From assembly GCF_007745175.1 (NCBI RefSeq), contig NZ_CP036271.1, positions 2,495,227 through 2,559,226 of the forward strand: a stretch of DNA of 64,000 nucleotides, given 5' to 3'. This document shows positions 62,724-64,000 of the stretch, one piece after another (the first letter of the stretch is position 1; each line of letters starts with the position of its first letter). The position numbers were made by a program, and so were the translations under genes. The notes under the pieces were generated by a model. It was not told where the DNA came from. It saw only the letters and a program-made list of their open reading frames with translations, and did no database searches. Source of the stretch: Caulifigura coniformis. GTDB taxonomy: Bacteria > Planctomycetota > Planctomycetia > Planctomycetales > Planctomycetaceae.

Positions 62724-62822
62724 TTGCTGTTAATCGCCCCGTTCCGGGTCGGTTTCTTCCACAGAAAGAAACGCCGGCTGACTCGACAACACGAGCCTCC
62801 GGCCGACCGGAACCCAGGGGTC

Positions 62823-63251
62823 ATGTCGACGGACTACGAAATCGAAGTGTTCTACGACGGCGGCTGCCCGCTCTGCCGGCGCGAGATCGACATGCTCCGC
62901 CGACGGAATCGGCGTCAGCGCATCCGCTTCACGGACATTGATGCGGAGACGTTCGACCCGGCCGCCGTCGGCAAGACAATGGATGAACTGATGGCCGAGA
63001 TCCACGGGCGGCTTCCCGATGGCTCGGTCATCAGCGGCGTCGAGGTGTTCCGACGGTTGTACTCGGCCGTCGGCCTCCGCTGGCTCGTCGCGCCCACGCG
63101 ACTGCCTGGCATCGCGGCTCTGCTCAACGTCGGCTATCGACTGTTCGCACGGAACCGCCTGAAACTGACCGGCCGCTGCAAAACGGGCGTCTGCCGCTCG
63201 CCAGTTGCCTCTTCGCTGGAAGGTCAGACGCCACCGAAATGCTCGTCGTGA
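62823..63251 (+). CDS. DCC-family (DUF393) thiol-disulfide oxidoreductase-like protein
   Basis: The 142-residue protein has the DCC signature [16 protein letters not shown] with Cys15-x-x-Cys18, then [14 protein letters not shown] and [27 protein letters not shown], typical of DUF393. The C-terminus has two further cysteines (RCKTGVCRS). The family is thought to act in thiol-disulfide exchange; the partner is unknown. ATG 62823 is chosen because it immediately precedes the signature motif. Confidence 0.88.
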   Translation: MSTDYEIEVFYDGGCPLCRREIDMLRRRNRRQRIRFTDIDAETFDPAAVGKTMDELMAEIHGRLPDGSVISGVEVFRRLYSAVGLRWLVAPTRLPGIAALLNVGYRLFARNRLKLTGRCKTGVCRSPVASSLEGQTPPKCSS

Positions 63252-63319
63252 GCGAGTGACGCGCCTGGGCCTGCGAGCGAACCAGCCTGTCGCCCGATCC
63301 AGGAGGATCGGAGGTGAGA

Positions 63320-63754
63320 TCAAGGCTTCGATTCCATCGCTCTGGCGTCTTTTCTCGAAAGCGGGTCCGTGGGACCAAGCCGCTCTTCCGGCCTGTGCCC
63401 CAGCCGGACGATGTACTCATTGACGAGATGGTCGTACCGGGCGCGATTCTCGTAGGTTGGCTCAAACTTCGAATGCAGCGATTTCAGCGCCTCGATCACC
63501 TTCCCGGTGTTCCCTGCTTCGAGTTCCAGAAGTGTGGTGTCGATCAGCCCCTTCGACGCACTGCCGTACCACGCTTTCGAGTTGAATCGCTCGAACGAGC
63601 CCACGCCAGCTGCGACCGCGTAGCACATTCCGATCGCGCAGCATCCCAGCGCAATCCGCAGTCCCCGACGGGCCTGGAACTCTGATGCCAGCCACGCCAC
63701 CGGCATCGCGAGACAGAGAAAGAGAATGAGCTTGATCTGATTGGGAAGGTCCAT
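63320..63754 (-). CDS. Small membrane protein with helical tail, unknown
   Basis: The 144-residue protein has two membrane segments, IKLILFLCLAMPVAWLAS and IALGCCAIGMCYAVAAGV, followed by an external or cytoplasmic helical part with LIDTTLLELEAGNTGKVIEALKSLHSKFEPTYENRARYDHLVNEYIVRLGHRPEE. The tail resembles short alpha-helical repeat proteins. No family is recognised. It is convergent with the DCC gene. ATG 63754 is preferred; in-frame codons upstream give a sequence unlike a protein start. Confidence 0.65.
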   Translation of the reverse strand: MDLPNQIKLILFLCLAMPVAWLASEFQARRGLRIALGCCAIGMCYAVAAGVGSFERFNSKAWYGSASKGLIDTTLLELEAGNTGKVIEALKSLHSKFEPTYENRARYDHLVNEYIVRLGHRPEERLGPTDPLSRKDARAMESKP

Positions 63755-63938
63755 GCCAGTCAGGCTACCAGACGAGTCTCGAAATCGGCCCGAAGACCCA
63801 GGGCTGGTCACTTTTTCAAGATGGGCCAATTCGCCGTTGGCTCGCGTCGTTGCCGCAGAATGACTTGCGGAGACGAGAGACGACCGTCTGTGAAAAAGTG
63901 ACTCGCCCCGCCCCAATCCCAATCCGCCAAAGCACTCC

Positions 63939-63966
63939 CGAGTCCCGAGTACCGAGTACCGAGTAC
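63939..63966. repeat. Heptameric tandem repeat (CGAGTAC type)
   Basis: CGAGTCC followed by three exact CGAGTAC units in a 7-base period. Shifted by one base the unit ends in GTA like the repeats at 7258-7278 and 13394-13414 (minus strand). It directly precedes the poly-C run. Confidence 0.8.
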
Positions 63967-63967
63967 C

Positions 63968-64000
<33 letters not shown>

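Overview
The window reads as a chromosomal segment of a high-GC planctomycete of the class Planctomycetia. The lineage call rests on marker families: two DUF1559 pseudopilin-like proteins, two PSCyt/DUF1549-DUF1553 (PSD1-type) proteins of which one is paired with a DUF1501 protein, two formylglycine sulfatases, a cysteine-rich YTV-type cell-surface protein, DUF1570, DUF1571 and DUF4159 proteins, and an EF-hand protein rich in Asp/Arg/Pro. I see no rRNA, tRNA, CRISPR array, transposase or integrase, so the segment is housekeeping plus lineage-specific secreted and envelope genes rather than an island.

Layout. 0-9 kb: end of an unknown gene, sppA, gatC, gatA, a pseudo-receiver protein, an SDR protein with a C-terminal extension, a GYF_2 membrane protein, a DUF1559 protein, glutamate dehydrogenase and a Lys-rich small protein. 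9-20 kb: a membrane protein, a GroES-like protein, a short N-acetylglutamate-synthase-like GNAT, queC, an MFS transporter, nadK, a sulfatase/lipoprotein/DUF1559 cluster, a zinc-ribbon protein, pilT and a small membrane protein. 20-27 kb: YTV-type surface protein, LRR protein, class 3 lipase, then a tight SufT-like / unknown / murD cluster. 27-38 kb: PSD1-DUF1501 pair, sulfatase, DUF1992 protein, nucleotidyltransferase-like protein, SUKH protein, a truncated relic of a GT39 gene, a TlpA-like protein and the intact GT39 gene. Three near-identical ParB-site-like 14-mers lie in this stretch. 38-45 kb: a large FMN-binding/NosR-like/ApbE fusion, an EF-hand protein, a Pro-rich secreted protein and pyrE. 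45-54 kb: DMT-like membrane protein, an envelope cluster (HExxH protein, carboxypeptidase-regulatory-like protein, DUF1571), a DUF4159/thioredoxin-fold/membrane/FGE-ankyrin run, a Tat-exported protein and a Fur regulator. 54-64 kb: second PSD1 protein, a truncated FlhB-like protein, mcsB, a CNNM/CorC protein, polysaccharide deacetylase, DUF1570 protein, DCC thioredoxin-like protein and a small membrane protein. The window ends in a 31-base run of C.

How genes may work together. Much of the content acts outside the cytoplasm: sulfatases, c-type haem-motif proteins, thioredoxin-fold proteins, metalloprotease-like proteins, glycosyltransferase and deacetylase. The most distinctive protein joins two flavinylation motifs, a NosR-like iron-sulfur membrane core and an ApbE-like flavin transferase domain in one chain, which suggests a self-flavinylating extracytoplasmic electron-transfer device. 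The intergenic DNA is also distinctive: strong GC hairpins between convergent genes, a recurrent CACTGGC-loop-GCCAGTG hairpin, a recurrent CGACGCT-loop-AGCGTCG hairpin, and heptameric tandem repeats ending in GTA at three loci. All family assignments were made by eye; no database search was run.
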